DNA from: Acetobacteraceae bacterium
GTDB taxonomy: Bacteria > Pseudomonadota > Alphaproteobacteria > Acetobacterales > Acetobacteraceae
DNA: 6,524 bases
Assembly: GCA_003133265.1 (NCBI GenBank)
Contig: PKWQ01000359.1
Coordinates: 125-6,648 of the forward strand
Direction: 5' to 3'
Shown here piece by piece: positions 5,871-6,524 of the stretch. Position numbers and translations under genes: made by a program. Within the stretch, counting starts at the first letter, position 1. Every line of letters begins with the position of its first letter. Under the pieces are notes generated by a model. It had not been told where the DNA came from. It did no database searches and was given only the letters and a program-made list of their open reading frames with translations.

Positions 5871-6524
5871 TTAGCTGTCGGTCCGCCCGAACCACGCCAC
5901 CAGATCGCTCAGGTGCCCGATCTCCTCCAGCCGCAGCCCGTCCGGCGCCGCCAGCGGACGGTTGCCGCGCGCCACCCGCCTGGGCAGGGTCGCCGCGTCG
6001 AAGCCCAGCTTCTGCGCTTCCTTCAACCGTGCCTCGGCCTGCGCCACCTGGCGCACCTCTCCCGACAAGCCGACCTCGCCGAAATACACCATCCCCGGAC
6101 TGGTCGGCCGGTCCGAGGCGGCGGAGGCAAGTGCCGCCGCCACCGCCAGATCCGCCGCCGGCTCGCTGATGCGCAGGCCGCCGGCCACGTTCAGATAGAC
6201 GTCGGACATGTTCAGCCGCAGCCCGCACCGCGTCTCCAGCACCGCCAGCAGCATCGCCAGCCGCCCGCCGTCCCAGCCGATCACCGACCGGCGCGGCGAG
6301 CCGCCGGCATTCGGCGCCAGCAATGCCTGCACCTCCACCAGCACCGGGCGCGTGCCCTCCAGCCCGGCGAACACCGCGCTGCCGGAGATGTTGCCGCGCC
6401 GCTCGGCCAGGAACAGGGCGGAGGGATTGGGCACCTCGGCCAGCCCGACATCGGTCATCTCGAACACGCCGATCTCGTCGGTGGCCCCGAACCGGTTCTT
6501 GGCGGCGCGCAGGATGCGGAAGGG
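5871..6524 (-). CDS. radA: DNA repair protein RadA, C-terminal part, cut by window edge
   Basis: RadA (Sms) is a RecA-like ATPase that promotes branch migration and heteroduplex extension during homologous recombination. The visible 217 residues are roughly the C-terminal half of the usual ~450-460; the frame is open to the right edge of the window. Seen: the hallmark KNRFG at visible residues 9-13, followed by GATDEIGVFEMTDVGL and EVPNPSALFL. The Lon-protease-like domain follows, with GSAVFAGLEGTRPVLVEVQAL, then a LNMSDVYLNVAGG segment and FGEVGLSGEVRQV. The GTG at 6467 is an internal Val codon, not a start. The zinc-finger N-terminus and Walker motifs lie outside the window. It stops with TAA 133 nt before cvpA on the same strand. 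The identification is secure, and the frame is intact. Confidence 0.97.
   Translation of the reverse strand, partial: PFRILRAAKNRFGATDEIGVFEMTDVGLAEVPNPSALFLAERRGNISGSAVFAGLEGTRPVLVEVQALLAPNAGGSPRRSVIGWDGGRLAMLLAVLETRCGLRLNMSDVYLNVAGGLRISEPAADLAVAAALASAASDRPTSPGMVYFGEVGLSGEVRQVAQAEARLKEAQKLGFDAATLPRRVARGNRPLAAPDGLRLEEIGHLSDLVAWFGRTDS

Noticed and set aside
1..6524. A hidden defence, mobile or CRISPR-like system
   Set aside because: Nearly every base belongs to recognisable housekeeping or metabolic genes with uniform codon use. I saw no direct-repeat arrays, transposase motifs, tRNA or attachment-site duplications.

Overview
The window is GC-rich and gene-dense, and it looks like chromosomal DNA from an alphaproteobacterium. 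The codons are strongly G/C-ending. The block radA-cvpA-purF-SDR is an arrangement I associate with Alphaproteobacteria. The Der, PurF and RadA sequences also fit that group; Rhodospirillales/Acetobacteraceae is plausible, but I cannot prove it from the sequence. I see no rRNA, tRNA, CRISPR array, insertion sequence, phage gene or other mark of an accessory region.

Layout. Bases 1-650 (+) hold the 3' end of der, the double-GTPase ribosome-assembly factor. It is followed 30 nt later by a 268-residue polytopic membrane protein of unknown function with an internal duplication (681-1487, +). A 120-nt spacer up to the chosen start codon, with a candidate promoter and nested inverted repeats, precedes an MFS transporter of the anion:cation symporter (ACS) type (1608-2921, +). 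This gene converges on a short-chain dehydrogenase (2947-3678, -), and a strong GC-rich hairpin lies at the junction. Reading leftwards on the minus strand, the right half is radA (3' part, 5871-6524), a 133-nt gap with an imperfect hairpin, cvpA (5159-5737), purF (3681-5147) and the SDR gene. The last three are tightly packed and almost certainly one transcript.

How the genes work together. purF encodes the first committed step of purine synthesis. cvpA is its usual upstream partner. The SDR gene starts two bases after the purF stop, so its translation is probably coupled to purF. RadA (recombination/branch migration) and Der (50S assembly) are housekeeping genes at the two edges. The MFS transporter looks like a separate unit sitting between the two housekeeping blocks.

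I found no convincing novel system. The points most worth a second look are the SDR with Asp where the catalytic Ser is expected, the duplicated membrane protein, and the symmetric leader of the MFS gene.
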